The notes under the pieces were generated by a model. The model did no database searches and was not told the DNA's origin. It worked only from the letters and a program-made list of their open reading frames with translations. DNA of 64,000 bases from assembly GCA_963792075.1 (NCBI GenBank), contig CAWBUW010000007.1, positions 930,001 to 994,000 on the forward strand, in the 5' to 3' direction. Below, piece after piece: positions 52,801 to 62,021 of the stretch (within the stretch, counting starts at the first letter, position 1; each line of letters begins with the position of its first letter). The position numbers and the translations under genes were made by a program. The DNA comes from CAWBUW01 sp963792075 (GTDB lineage: Bacteria; Chloroflexota; Anaerolineae; Anaerolineales; UBA4823).

Positions 52801-54483
52801 ATGCCTTTGAATACTCTCGATTGCCCTCGTTGCGGCGCCCCCCTGGATCCACCTGTACCTGCCGGTCCAACCATGGAATGCCCTTACTGCAAAAATACCG
52901 TGGTCATCCCCGACAGTGTGCGCAGTAAGGCCGGAGCAGAAGCCCTACAGAATCCTGCCTTTGCCCGTTCGGCTGCGCCCGACCTTGCCCGCCTGGCTGA
53001 ATTGGGCAAGCTGGTCAGGTCAGGCCGCAAGATCGAAGCGATCAAGCTGGTACGAGAGATGACCCCGCTGGGCCTGAAAGAAGCCAAGGACCTGGTCGAG
53101 GCGATGGAGCGCGGTGAACCGGTCCAGCTTCCCACGACTTCATTCCAAACCACGACCCTTTCCGCCTCCGAATACCTGGCAAACTCATCCCCCTCTGAGG
53201 TCCCGCCCGGCCTGGAAGCGGAGCTGCGCGCCCTGTTACAACAGAACCAACGCACCGCTGCCATCCGCCTCCTGCGTGAGCGCATGGATCTCAGCCTGAG
53301 CGTTGCCGACACCACGCTGGCCATGATCGCGCTGGGCACGCCCCTTCCGCAAGCGTTGGCCCAGGCTGGCTGGAAAGCTGCGGTACAGCGTACCGCAGCC
53401 GGCCTTCAGCCCGTCCGCGTTGACCTGCACAGCGCGGAATTCAACCGGACCGCCCTCAAAGCTGCCGGGGCCAGCGCGGCCGGTTGTTCCGCACTCTCGG
53501 TGTTCATCATCCTGGTCGGCGTCTTGCTGCCCTTGGGAGTCATTGCCCTGGCCTTGCTCGCGCCGAGTGGGCCCTGGGGTGAATTTGGCTCTCGCATCAA
53601 TCCCTTTGCCTTTGCCAGGAATGAGCTCGCCTTTGGTACAGAAGGTGAAGGGCAGGGAATGTTTACCGACTTGCGCAACGTCGCGCCCGCCTCGGATGGC
53701 TCGGTCTATACCGCGGAATACGAGACGGGCCGCGTGCAGCATTTTGATGCCCAGGGTAAATTCCTGAACCTCTGGTTCATCCCCCCTGCCGAGAACCAGA
53801 ATGACGTGTACATCTCGGATCTCGAAGCCGGCCCGAATGGCCTGGTCTACGTCCTGGTACAGGGCGACATCATGGTTTACGATGGGAATGCCGGCGTGCT
53901 GCAAGGGACGGTCCGGGCTGAGCGTGATGGGAGAAAGCTTTACCTGGATGACCTGGCCTTTGGCCCGGACGGCGTGCCCTACGCCCTGGGAGATTCCGAA
54001 ACCCTGGTGCGCTTCGACGTTACCACGGAGCCTTGCCCTCCGGAAATAGCGGCCCTCCAGGGTTCGCTGCCCAACTGTTGGCTGCCGGTATTGCTGCGCG
54101 AAAAGATCATCTCTGCGATTACCAAAGATTCGGAATCCACCTCCTATCTCGCCCTGGATGGGAGCGGATTTGTTTATATCCTGGGTTATTACAATTACTC
54201 CGTATTCAAATACGACCGCGACGGCGCTTACCTCAACCGCTTCGGCAGCGAAGGCGAGAAACCCGGCGAGTTCACCTCTGTGGATGATCTCGCCATCGAT
54301 GGCTACGGGCGCGTTTTCGTTTCGGATATGAATGGGATCAACGTTTTTGACTCGGGAGGCAAGATCCTACGCCGTTTTGACATTCCCGGCGTCGCTTTCG
54401 ACCTGTCCATCGACGGCCAGAACCGATTGTGGGTCGCCAGTAATAACCAGCGCATCATCCGCTACGTCCTCTCTGCTCCTTAG
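52801..54483 (+). CDS. Zinc-ribbon protein with L7/L12-like repeats, membrane helix and NHL-type propeller
   Basis: 560 residues. The N-terminal zinc ribbon is LDCPRCGAPL...MECPYCKNTVV. Next comes a ribosomal L7/L12 C-terminal-like helix pair (RKIEAIKLVREMTPLGLKEA) near 80-105 and a second, weaker copy near 150-180 (RTAAIRLLRERMDLSLSVAD). A membrane helix follows at about 232-256 (VFIILVGVLLPLGVIALALL), and then an outer region of NHL/beta-propeller-like repeats (SDGSVYTAEYETGRVQHFD, YGRVFVSDMNGINVFDSGGK). The layout suggests a transmembrane protein with a cytosolic ribbon and an external propeller. Function is unknown. It lies 8 bp before the next gene. Confidence 0.8.
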   Translation: MPLNTLDCPRCGAPLDPPVPAGPTMECPYCKNTVVIPDSVRSKAGAEALQNPAFARSAAPDLARLAELGKLVRSGRKIEAIKLVREMTPLGLKEAKDLVEAMERGEPVQLPTTSFQTTTLSASEYLANSSPSEVPPGLEAELRALLQQNQRTAAIRLLRERMDLSLSVADTTLAMIALGTPLPQALAQAGWKAAVQRTAAGLQPVRVDLHSAEFNRTALKAAGASAAGCSALSVFIILVGVLLPLGVIALALLAPSGPWGEFGSRINPFAFARNELAFGTEGEGQGMFTDLRNVAPASDGSVYTAEYETGRVQHFDAQGKFLNLWFIPPAENQNDVYISDLEAGPNGLVYVLVQGDIMVYDGNAGVLQGTVRAERDGRKLYLDDLAFGPDGVPYALGDSETLVRFDVTTEPCPPEIAALQGSLPNCWLPVLLREKIISAITKDSESTSYLALDGSGFVYILGYYNYSVFKYDRDGAYLNRFGSEGEKPGEFTSVDDLAIDGYGRVFVSDMNGINVFDSGGKILRRFDIPGVAFDLSIDGQNRLWVASNNQRIIRYVLSAP

Positions 54484-54491
54484 AGGTTTCG

Positions 54492-55517
54492 ATGGCCCAT
54501 GATGACGAACCACCCGTCAGCAGCTTGAGCGGAGACGAAGCCACAGACCCGCCGGATTTCGCCAGCATTTTCAAAGTCACGCAGATCGAACCGGCCTCCG
54601 TGGATATTGCCTTCCGCCTGTTTATTACCCCCGAGGCGCTGTGTTTTGCGCACATCGGCGAAGCATATTCCGATGAAGACCTGAGCCTGCGTTACGAAAG
54701 CATCGATCCCTTATCCCTGGCCTTTATCGACGCCGATCCGCGCAACTTCCGCCTGCCCACCGGCGACATCCGCCTGGTCGTTGAACGCCGCCCGCACCTG
54801 CACAACCCACTCAATAGCGGCTCGCTGCACATTTGGCTGGCAGAACCCAAGGCCGACAGATCCTCATCGCTTTGCTTCACCTTCCTGCTCGATTACACCA
54901 CGAATGTGGATTTGCTCATCGAAAAACTGCGCCCGTTTTATCCGGCGCTCGAAGTGCTCGAAGACCCGGCGCTCAAGATCGAAACCGGCAATGCGCAGGA
55001 AAATTGGGCGCTTCGCATCATGCTGCAGTGGCAGCGCGGCATGGGCCTGCTTTTGCTCGCCTTTGCCCTGGGCTGGATTGGGCTGATCGCCTCGATCAGT
55101 ATCGCCCAGTTGGCTGTCACCCGCATGAACAATACCAGCACTTCATCTTTTCTGGCCGTCCTTTTCCTGCTGGGGATGCTGGCTGTATTTCTGCTGGCGG
55201 GCCTGTTCCTGCTCTATTACGCCCTGACCCACCTGGTGAATACCACCACGCTCACCTTACGCGGCAGGGAGCTTTCAATCCGGCATGGACCGCTGCCCTG
55301 GTCGCCGGCGCGCCGGCTTACCTTCCCGCCCCGCGCCGATATCCGCCTCCGCACTCGGAGGCTGGAACAATGGAACAGGGTCCCCACCCTGACCAACTAC
55401 GTGTATGACCTCAACGTGTGGGGCGAATCTCCGGACGGCCCGCCCCAAAGGGTCATCTCCCTCAGCCGCCTGCCCCACGCCCAACGCGTCCGCCGCGCCC
55501 TGCGCCAAGCGCTCTAA
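54492..55517 (+). CDS. Two-helix membrane protein of unknown function
   Basis: 341 residues. The N-terminal 175 residues are soluble and beta-rich (SVDIAFRLFITPEALCFAHI). They are followed by two membrane helices near 180-207 (LLLLAFALGWIGLIASISIA) and 218-245 (LAVLFLLGMLAVFLLAGLFL) and a basic C-terminal domain (RLTFPPRADIRLRTRRLEQW). No family was recognised. It is coupled to the upstream zinc-ribbon/NHL gene by an 8-bp gap and probably works with it. Confidence 0.75.
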   Translation: MAHDDEPPVSSLSGDEATDPPDFASIFKVTQIEPASVDIAFRLFITPEALCFAHIGEAYSDEDLSLRYESIDPLSLAFIDADPRNFRLPTGDIRLVVERRPHLHNPLNSGSLHIWLAEPKADRSSSLCFTFLLDYTTNVDLLIEKLRPFYPALEVLEDPALKIETGNAQENWALRIMLQWQRGMGLLLLAFALGWIGLIASISIAQLAVTRMNNTSTSSFLAVLFLLGMLAVFLLAGLFLLYYALTHLVNTTTLTLRGRELSIRHGPLPWSPARRLTFPPRADIRLRTRRLEQWNRVPTLTNYVYDLNVWGESPDGPPQRVISLSRLPHAQRVRRALRQAL

Positions 55518-55524
55518 TAGGGTT

Positions 55525-55565
55525 TAGGGATATTGGATGGGGCTTCGCCCCATCCAATATCCCTA
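55525..55565. terminator. Bidirectional terminator between convergent genes, 19-bp stem
   Basis: Arm TAGGGATATTGGATGGGGC, loop TTC, perfect arm to 55565, 7 bp past one stop and 7 bp before the opposing stop. Confidence 0.75.
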
Positions 55566-55572
55566 TATTTAT

Positions 55573-56745
55573 TCAGCTTCCAATAAGGAAGCGCAGCTCG
55601 GCGCGCTGGCCCTCGTTCATCAGACTGGTAATGTTGTTTTGGATATAATACCGGATTTTGGATCTCTCCGGCTCTACCAACTCGTTGTAGAGCTCTTTGA
55701 TAGCTGCGATGTCATCGTCCGAGACCCAGCCGCTGAACAGGTCTTCGACCACCGCCATTGCGCCGCGTTCGATCATGTCATTGACCAGGGCCATATTGCC
55801 GCTTTGCATCGCGGTGGTGAAGCGGGTAAACGAGCCTTTACCCAGCCGCTCGATGATGGCGTTTTTCAGCGCGTCCAGGCCGCCAAAATAAGCGTCGGTC
55901 ACGGCGCCGCCGAAGGCGGTGCTCAGGCGGCGGGCGAAGGTCACCCATTCCGTGTATGTGTCGGAAGCCACGCTGTAACCGCTCTTGGCGAAGGCATCGA
56001 TGGTCAGCATCTCGGTAACGCCTTCGTCCAGGCCCTTGCCGTAAGCGCCCAACAGCGCGCCACCGGAGGAGGCGTGCAGCATCTCGTGGGCGATCGTGGC
56101 GGTCTGCTCGTCGGGCGGCTTGCTCTTGTCGACGTAGATCTGGTTATTCTGGGTGTCGCGGAACCCGGAGAAAGAGGAGCGCATGTCGGGGTGTTTGGAG
56201 CTGTCGCCGGCTGCCCAGGGGCGCTCGGTTACCGTTCCATCCGCTGCGGTCTCCTTGAACGTCTTTCCCTGCGCCATCATCGAACGGTCGTACTCGGCGC
56301 GCAGGGCGCTCTCGTCTGCCACGGCGTTGATCGGAGTATCTGCCTTGATCCGGTCGCCGTAGGCCTTTTTCAGGACCATGATGGCGAACGCATTGCGCTC
56401 CTCAGGGGTGGGCAGAGCCGGCATGGGCGTGGTGTCGCCGCCGCCAGGAGCCCTTTGGATGCGGTTGGCGGTCGCCAACTGCAAGATGGCGCGCTGCACC
56501 GCCTGGTTGCCCTGGATACGCTGCATGCGCTCCACCTGGCGTGGGCGCAGCGCGGGCGGGATGGCGTGCAGACCGACCGGTAGAGGCAGCGCCGGGGCCA
56601 GCTCGGCTTCCAGGCCGAGCTCGCTCACCTGCGCCGGCGACTTGCTGGCCGGTGCTTTTTCCGTCGTTTTAGTTTGGGCTTCTTTAGCGATGGCAGCAAA
56701 CTCCTGGGTCGATATTAATCTTATCAGTTTTTCAATTGGTGTCAA
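55573..56745 (-). CDS. Putative eCIS-type metallopeptidase (HEMLH)
   Basis: About 380-390 residues; the start is unresolved. The longest ATG (56823) reads through a palindrome and is rejected. The TTG at 56745 is given here but overlaps a promoter. The best ribosome site (AGGAG, 56705) points to about 56691, where the in-frame codon is ATC. The protein has the motif RMQRIQGNQAVQRAIL near its N-terminus, as in eCIS/DUF4157-associated proteins. A C-terminal zinc peptidase follows, with HEMLHASSGG and a downstream Glu in GLDEGVTEML (gluzincin-like HExxH plus E). The rest is helical (FTRFTTAMQSGNMALVNDMI). Role as an injected or secreted protease is inference. Confidence 0.65.
   Translation of the reverse strand: MTPIEKLIRLISTQEFAAIAKEAQTKTTEKAPASKSPAQVSELGLEAELAPALPLPVGLHAIPPALRPRQVERMQRIQGNQAVQRAILQLATANRIQRAPGGGDTTPMPALPTPEERNAFAIMVLKKAYGDRIKADTPINAVADESALRAEYDRSMMAQGKTFKETAADGTVTERPWAAGDSSKHPDMRSSFSGFRDTQNNQIYVDKSKPPDEQTATIAHEMLHASSGGALLGAYGKGLDEGVTEMLTIDAFAKSGYSVASDTYTEWVTFARRLSTAFGGAVTDAYFGGLDALKNAIIERLGKGSFTRFTTAMQSGNMALVNDMIERGAMAVVEDLFSGWVSDDDIAAIKELYNELVEPERSKIRYYIQNNITSLMNEGQRAELRFLIGS
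56718..56745 (-). promoter_or_regulatory. Promoter of the HEMLH gene
   Basis: Minus strand: perfect TTGACA (56745-56740), 16-base spacer, TAAGAT (56723-56718, 4 of 6). Predicted start near 56711, just before the AGGAG site. Confidence 0.55.
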
Positions 56746-56780
56746 CCAACTCTGCCCCCGCTGGCGGGGGAGAAGAGAAA

Positions 56781-56823
56781 TTGGGGTATGCATGGGAAGC
56801 AAAGCTTCCCATGCATACCCCAA
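56781..56823. repeat. Palindrome A between divergent genes, 20-bp stem
   Basis: Arm TTGGGGTATGCATGGGAAGC, loop AAA, perfect arm to 56823. To its left lies CCCCCGCTGGCGGGGG (about 56755), to its right GCCCCTACTTTATGAAA: the same three-module order as at 7447-7541 (opposite strand). Confidence 0.75.
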
Positions 56824-56846
56824 GCCCCTACTTTATGAAAAACTGA

Positions 56847-56887
56847 TTGTGTATGTGTGGGCAGCTTTGCTGCCCACACATACACAA
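56847..56887. repeat. Palindrome B between divergent genes, 19-bp stem
   Basis: Arm TTGTGTATGTGTGGGCAGC, loop TTT, perfect arm to 56887, 56 bp before the htpG ATG and 24 bp from palindrome A. Confidence 0.75.
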
Positions 56888-56942
56888 CTTCTCTTATGTT
56901 TTTCTTACATTCATCTGGTATCCTTTCCCTTGGAGACCCCTT

Positions 56943-58927
56943 ATGGCCGATAAAAAAACCAAACACTTCAAAGCTGAAACCTCTCAGATCCTGGATATCC
57001 TCATCCACTCGATCTACACCGAACGCGAGATCTTCCTGCGTGAGCTGATCTCCAACGCCTCGGACGCCCTGACCCGCCTGGAATTCGAGCTGCTTACCAA
57101 CCGGGACGTGCTCGATCCGGATGCCGAGCTGGGCATCTGGATCCATACCGACGAAGGAGGGCGCACGATCACCATTACCGATACCGGCATCGGCATGAAC
57201 GCAGACGAGCTGGCCGAAAACCTGGGCACGATCGCCTATTCCGGTGCACGGGCGTTCATCGGTTCCGCCAAGGCCCAGACCGCAGCCCAACCCCAGGCAG
57301 AGGGCCAGGGGGAGGGCGAGAGTATCCCCCCTCCAAGGTAGCCGACATCATCGGCCAGTTTGGCGTCGGTTTTTATTCTGTCTTCATGGTCGCCGAGTCC
57401 GTGCGCGTCACTTCCCGCTCTTTCCGCCCCGGCGACCAGGCTGCTGCCTGGACCTGCACCGGCGGCGATACCTTCACCATTGAGCCTGCCGAACGCGCTG
57501 CGCGCGGCACGACCATCGAGATCAAGCTCAAGGAAGATGCCACCGAGTTCGCCCATATGCCCCGCTTGCGCGAGGTCATCCGCAAGCACTCTGACTTCAT
57601 CCCCTTCCCCATTTACGTGGAAACGCCTGCCAGGCCGGAGGAAGCCGGATCGGCGCCAACCCAGGAACAGGCCAACCGCCGCACCGCCCTCTGGCGCCAA
57701 CCACCGCACCAGACCAAGAAAGAGGATTACGAAGAGTTCTACCGCCAGCTCACGCTGGACTTCGCCGCGCCGCTCACTTATGCCCACATCGCCGCGGACG
57801 CTCCCGTCCAGTTATACGCCGTGCTCTTCCTCCCCGCCTCCGCCGAACGGGGCATGTTCTCGCTGCGCCGGGACGAAGGGCTCAAGCTCTACGCCCATAA
57901 GGTGCTCATCCAGGAATATACCAAGGACCTGCTGCCAGACTACCTGGAGTTTATCCAGGGCGTGGTGGATTCCGAAGACCTGCCGCTCAACGTCTCGCGC
58001 GAGTCGGTCCAATCCAACCGCGTCATGACCGCGCTGAAAAAGCTGGTCACGAACAAAGCCCTGGATATGATCGGCAAGCTGGCCCAGGACAGGCCCGAGG
58101 ATTACGCTAAGTTCTGGGGCGAGTTTGGGCGCTACATCAAGCGCGGCATCGCCTCGGACATTGAAAACCCTGCCTCCTTGCACAGCCTGTTACGCTTCCA
58201 TACCACTACCCACCCCGACGCCTGGGCCTCGCTGGATGAGGTCGTCGGCCGCATGCCCGAGGGCCAGCCCGCCATCTACTACATCCTGGGCGACGATGAG
58301 CGCTCGCTGCGCCACTCGCCGCACCTGGACGCGGTGCACAGCCACGGCTACGAAGTGCTGCTGCTGGCCGACCCGCTCAATTCTTTCATGCTCATGCGCT
58401 TCAAAGAATACCAGGGCAAACCGCTGGCGAACGTCGCCAACGCCGACCTCAAGCTGCCCCCCAAGACCGGCGAAGAACCTGAGACGAAACCCGATCAGGC
58501 TGCCGCGCTGCCCGCGGAAGAATGGGCGCCGCTGGTAGACCGCTTCAAAACCACCCTCGGCGAGCGCGTGCAGGACGTGCGCATGACCGACCGCCTCTCC
58601 GGCTCGCCTGCCCGGCTGGTCGACCCCGAAGGCGCGCTCGGCCAGGAAATGCAGCGGGTTTACCGCTACCTGCGCGCCACCGGCTCCTCCACGCTGGCCG
58701 AGGACGAAAAGCTGACCAACCCCAAGAAGATCCTGGAGCTGAACCCCGCCCACCCCATCATCACCCGCCTGGCGCAGCTCGACTTCGACGATGACAGCGC
58801 GCGTGTTCTGGGCGACAGCGTCATCGAGCAGCTCTTCGAAAACGCCTTGCTGATCGAGGGCCTGCACCAGGACCCCGCCAGCATGGTCGCCCGCATCCAC
58901 ACCCTGATCGAAAAAGCGCTCGGCTAA
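56943..58927 (+). CDS. htpG: Chaperone protein HtpG (Hsp90), one frameshift
   Basis: About 660 residues if joined. The N-terminal ATPase domain shows ETSQILDILIHSIYTEREIF, ELISNASDALTRLEF and DTGIGM, and continues after the break with ADIIGQFGVGFYSVFMV. The middle domain (LDFAAPLTYAHIAADAPVQL; LPLNVSRESVQSNRVM) and the C-terminal dimerisation domain follow. The first frame stops at 57341; the second resumes at about 57335. The break is in ATCCCCCCTCC: seven Cs instead of six would read IPPSKVADIIGQFG. A short low-complexity insert (QTAAQPQAEGQGEGES) precedes it. Given the conservation of this chaperone, a sequencing error is likely. GGAG lies upstream of the ATG. Confidence 0.9.
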
Positions 58928-58937
58928 GGTTATTTTT

Positions 58938-58964
58938 CTCCGGGAATCGCCGTGATAGGGCGGT
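58938..58964 (+). repeat. 27-nt post-stop repeat, copy 2
   Basis: CTCCGGGAATCGCCGTGATA plus GGGCGGT, starting 11 bases after the htpG stop; 26 of 27 bases equal the copy at 18311-18337. It is followed 5 bases later by a long hairpin. Confidence 0.6.
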
Positions 58965-58969
58965 TCTGT

Positions 58970-59006
58970 GGGGGCGTTTTACGGGCCAGGCCCGCAAAAC
59001 ACCCCC
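58970..59006. terminator. Hairpin after htpG, 18-bp stem with two mismatches
   Basis: Arm GGGGGCGTTTTACGGGCC, loop A, arm to 59006. The two A/C mismatches become G-U pairs on the minus strand. CTTTATTGGATTCTG follows, similar to the tail beside the 20964 palindrome. Confidence 0.6.
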
Positions 59007-59118
59007 TTTATTGGATTCTGTCACGCCAACCGGCCGGGTTCCCGTCACCGCGGGGCATACTATGGCCGAATATGGGTATAATGGATATACCGAGTGGGTT
59101 ATAAAGTAGGAGAAACGC

Positions 59119-60423
59119 ATGAGAATGCAATACAGATTTCATTTCCTGGTAGCGGTCGCGCTTCTTGGAGGCTGCATTCCTCCCGCAATTGCACCGGTCT
59201 CACCTGTCGAGAGCATCCCCCCCACAGCATTGGCGACAATGCTTACCAGTATGCCGGCTGAGCCACCGGCAACTTTCACGCCTACCTGGCCAGCGCCGAC
59301 GATCACCTCCTCGCCGGTTGGACCTGCGGCTACCAGTACAGTTGCTTTGCCTCCCGAAAGTACTTTAAGATACCAACCTCTTGAAGTGACTTCTAACCTT
59401 TCGTCAGATGTAAAACCGGCTGGCGACTTGCTTGTCTGGGAGGAACAACCACACCTCCTGCGCTTCAATCCTCAATTGCAGTTAGAAGATTTGCCCGGTA
59501 TTGATATCGCTTGCCTTTCAACCTCTCCTAATGGGCAATGGATTGCTTACTGTGTGCTTTCTGAAGATTCACCCACTGGCCAGTGGCTGATCGTCGAATC
59601 AGCCGACCGGCAGCAGCATTACCAAGTTCCCATTGATTTGCATCTTGCCTACTTCGGCGCATATGAATGGTTGGACAATCAACGCCTGGTCTTCCCTTTT
59701 ATGCAAGAAATAGCTACTGTCTATCCTGTGATGATCATCAACCCGTTCATAGGAAAGCAGACTGAGCTAGGCTCCGATTATCCGGGCATATCTGGCACTG
59801 TAGTGGGGCCCATAGGCAGATTGGCTTTCGAGTATAGCAGCCTCGTGTACCACCCATCGCTTAACCTGGTGATTTTCCCGGAAATGACCCCACAGAGATA
59901 TATCGTACTATGGGACCGGCAGTCCAACTCGGTTCTGGCGAAAGTCGAAGACAAGGGTGAATTTCTCAACTATCCCCTCTGGTCACCTGATGCAAAGCAG
60001 TTTGTGGTTGCAGTGCGAAAAGATGACGGAAACAGTATTGAGGAATGGTTCGGCGTGAGCCGGGAGGGACAGGTGGAGCAATTGACCCATTTTGGAGATT
60101 ATTTCGCAGATGCTGAAATTGGCCATGCGAATTGGTCGCCGGACGGCCAAAAGCTGGCTTTCTGGCTGGAAACTAGCTCAGGGCTGTGCTCGGGCACGCG
60201 CCTGGACGTTCTGGAGCTGGCAACACGGCAGGTGACGAACACCTGCATTCCAGGATCGCTTGAATTCGCTCCACCCCCAATCTGGTCTTTGAATAGCCGT
60301 TATATCGCTGTAATAAACGCTGATGCCAGTCCAGATCAAACGATCCTTGTAGACCTTGAACGGGGCCGAGCTTATGATATAACAAATTATGGTTCACCGG
60401 TTGGATGGCTGGCGTTACCTTGA
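59119..60423 (+). CDS. Lipoprotein with TolB/WD40-like beta-propeller
   Basis: 434 residues. Lipoprotein signal FLVAVALLGGC with lipobox LGGC, a Pro/Thr/Ala-rich wall linker (about 20-85), then propeller-type repeats (LSTSPNGQWIAYCVL, LWSPDAKQFVVAV, ANWSPDGQKLAFWLE, IWSLNSRYIAVI). The repeated SPDGQ...AFW pattern is that of TolB/PD40 blades. It is exposed on the outer face; ligand unknown. AGGAG lies six bases before the ATG. Confidence 0.8.
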   Translation: MRMQYRFHFLVAVALLGGCIPPAIAPVSPVESIPPTALATMLTSMPAEPPATFTPTWPAPTITSSPVGPAATSTVALPPESTLRYQPLEVTSNLSSDVKPAGDLLVWEEQPHLLRFNPQLQLEDLPGIDIACLSTSPNGQWIAYCVLSEDSPTGQWLIVESADRQQHYQVPIDLHLAYFGAYEWLDNQRLVFPFMQEIATVYPVMIINPFIGKQTELGSDYPGISGTVVGPIGRLAFEYSSLVYHPSLNLVIFPEMTPQRYIVLWDRQSNSVLAKVEDKGEFLNYPLWSPDAKQFVVAVRKDDGNSIEEWFGVSREGQVEQLTHFGDYFADAEIGHANWSPDGQKLAFWLETSSGLCSGTRLDVLELATRQVTNTCIPGSLEFAPPPIWSLNSRYIAVINADASPDQTILVDLERGRAYDITNYGSPVGWLALP

Positions 60424-60512
60424 CACTCAAATTTCCGTGAACAGTGTTTCGAATTCCCAGAATGGCTTGAACCGTGCATTTGGCCTATGGTTAGACAGGC
60501 ACGTGAAAGGAA

Positions 60513-61955
60513 ATGATGTTGTTCGTAGGAAAAAAGAAGTCATTGCAGTATTTACTAGCTCTGTTTGAAGCTGTTCTGTGCTCTCTTCTGACCGGTTGCC
60601 TGACAATTTCAATAAGACCATCAGAAGGAGTTCGTATGCAATGCCCTGCATCGACACTTCTTATTGAAAAAGATATTCTTCCTGATCGAAAGTTGCAAGA
60701 TGTCTGGAAGGATATTTACGACACTCCCTTTCGTATAGGAATTGATCGTGCGAGCGCAGGTTTTTCAACAAGCCATGATGGAGGAGTAGTACAGGCCGTT
60801 TATTTACTTGAAACCGAAAAGGAAGCAGAGAACGAGTATGATTTTATGGAGAAAGCGCTTTTTCGTAAAACGACTTACATGAGTGAATGGTTTGTACCAG
60901 AGTTTTTGAGTAACCTCCAGCTAAAAGCTGATAAATATAAACTTGCGTGCGCATCGGATATTTCAAGTGGTTCAATACAGTGTGAATATTGGGCGTTGTA
61001 CGGAGCTTATCTAATAGAAATAAATGCTGACGTTCATGCAGTTCAGTATTCTGACTTAAAAACCGTTGTACTTGCCACTGATGAGCTAGCCAGAGGCTGT
61101 GTGGAAACTAAACAAACCATCCTGCCAACAATTACCTCGACTTTGACCGCCACGAGAACTCCTGGCCTAAAAACTGAAGAAGTTCTTTATAAGACTTCCA
61201 CTCCTACCATTACCCCGGTCCGAACTTCAACAGTACCAGTCAGGTTAACTCCGACAATCCAACCTACTTATACTCATGAAGAAAGGAAAATGGTTCTTCG
61301 AGATCTCTATAAGAATAATGGGGGATGTAAATTGCCATGCTGGTGGGGCTTTACTCCTGGCATTACTTCCTGGGCAGAAGCATCTGGCCTATTAGGAAAA
61401 TTAGCAACCAGGATTTATGATAGCCCTACAGTAGAAGATATTTCCTTTTATGAAATCTTTATTCCTCCCGACGATTTAGGCTCACCTATTGAGCGGGAAT
61501 ACTGGCAACTCTATAAACTAAAAAATGGGGTTATTGAATCCATTGAAATTGGTATTTTGAATATCGATCACTATACGTTAGAAAACTTGTTGGAGGAGTA
61601 TGGCCCACCCGATGAAATCTGGGTCCGTACCGGAAGAAAAGATGAATACCAGACAGTGACAGACCTGTATCTATTTGTTTTTTATAAAGGGGAAGGGATA
61701 GCTGCCTGGTACTATGATATAAATGCCAGGGTGGAAGATAATTCTATTGTGGGATGTCCAGAAATATCTGGCCATTTAATGGTATGGAATCCAATGCAAC
61801 CATACACATTTGACGAAATAAAAAATCATTTTACTGTGGCGCCCAAGGAATTGTCATTCAAGCCATTGGTGGAAGTTTCTGGCATGAGCATTGAAGAATA
61901 TACCAGGCATCCTTCTTGTATTGAGGCGCCCCTCGACTTGTGGCCTTTACCATAA
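60513..61955 (+). CDS. Lipoprotein with Cys-containing surface domain
   Basis: 480 residues, noticeably more AT-rich than its neighbours. Lipobox LLTGC follows a hydrophobic segment (YLLALFEAVLCSLLTGC). There is a first domain to about 200, a Thr/Pro linker (TPTITPVRTSTVPVRLTPT), and a second domain that starts with NNGGCKLPCWWGFTPGITSW. The second domain's paired Cys suggests a disulfide. No family name is known to me. The base composition change, shared with the next small genes to 62700, hints at separate origin. Confidence 0.75.
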   Translation: MMLFVGKKKSLQYLLALFEAVLCSLLTGCLTISIRPSEGVRMQCPASTLLIEKDILPDRKLQDVWKDIYDTPFRIGIDRASAGFSTSHDGGVVQAVYLLETEKEAENEYDFMEKALFRKTTYMSEWFVPEFLSNLQLKADKYKLACASDISSGSIQCEYWALYGAYLIEINADVHAVQYSDLKTVVLATDELARGCVETKQTILPTITSTLTATRTPGLKTEEVLYKTSTPTITPVRTSTVPVRLTPTIQPTYTHEERKMVLRDLYKNNGGCKLPCWWGFTPGITSWAEASGLLGKLATRIYDSPTVEDISFYEIFIPPDDLGSPIEREYWQLYKLKNGVIESIEIGILNIDHYTLENLLEEYGPPDEIWVRTGRKDEYQTVTDLYLFVFYKGEGIAAWYYDINARVEDNSIVGCPEISGHLMVWNPMQPYTFDEIKNHFTVAPKELSFKPLVEVSGMSIEEYTRHPSCIEAPLDLWPLP

Positions 61956-62021
61956 GGTGACGTAGCATAAGCGACGGCTGAGGCATTTAAACTGGAAACC
62001 CGTTAGCCTAAGAGAAGGTAT

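Noticed and set aside
56746..56823. ATG at 56823 as start of the HEMLH gene
   Set aside because: The added residues are only the translation of a palindrome and its flank, upstream of a good promoter.
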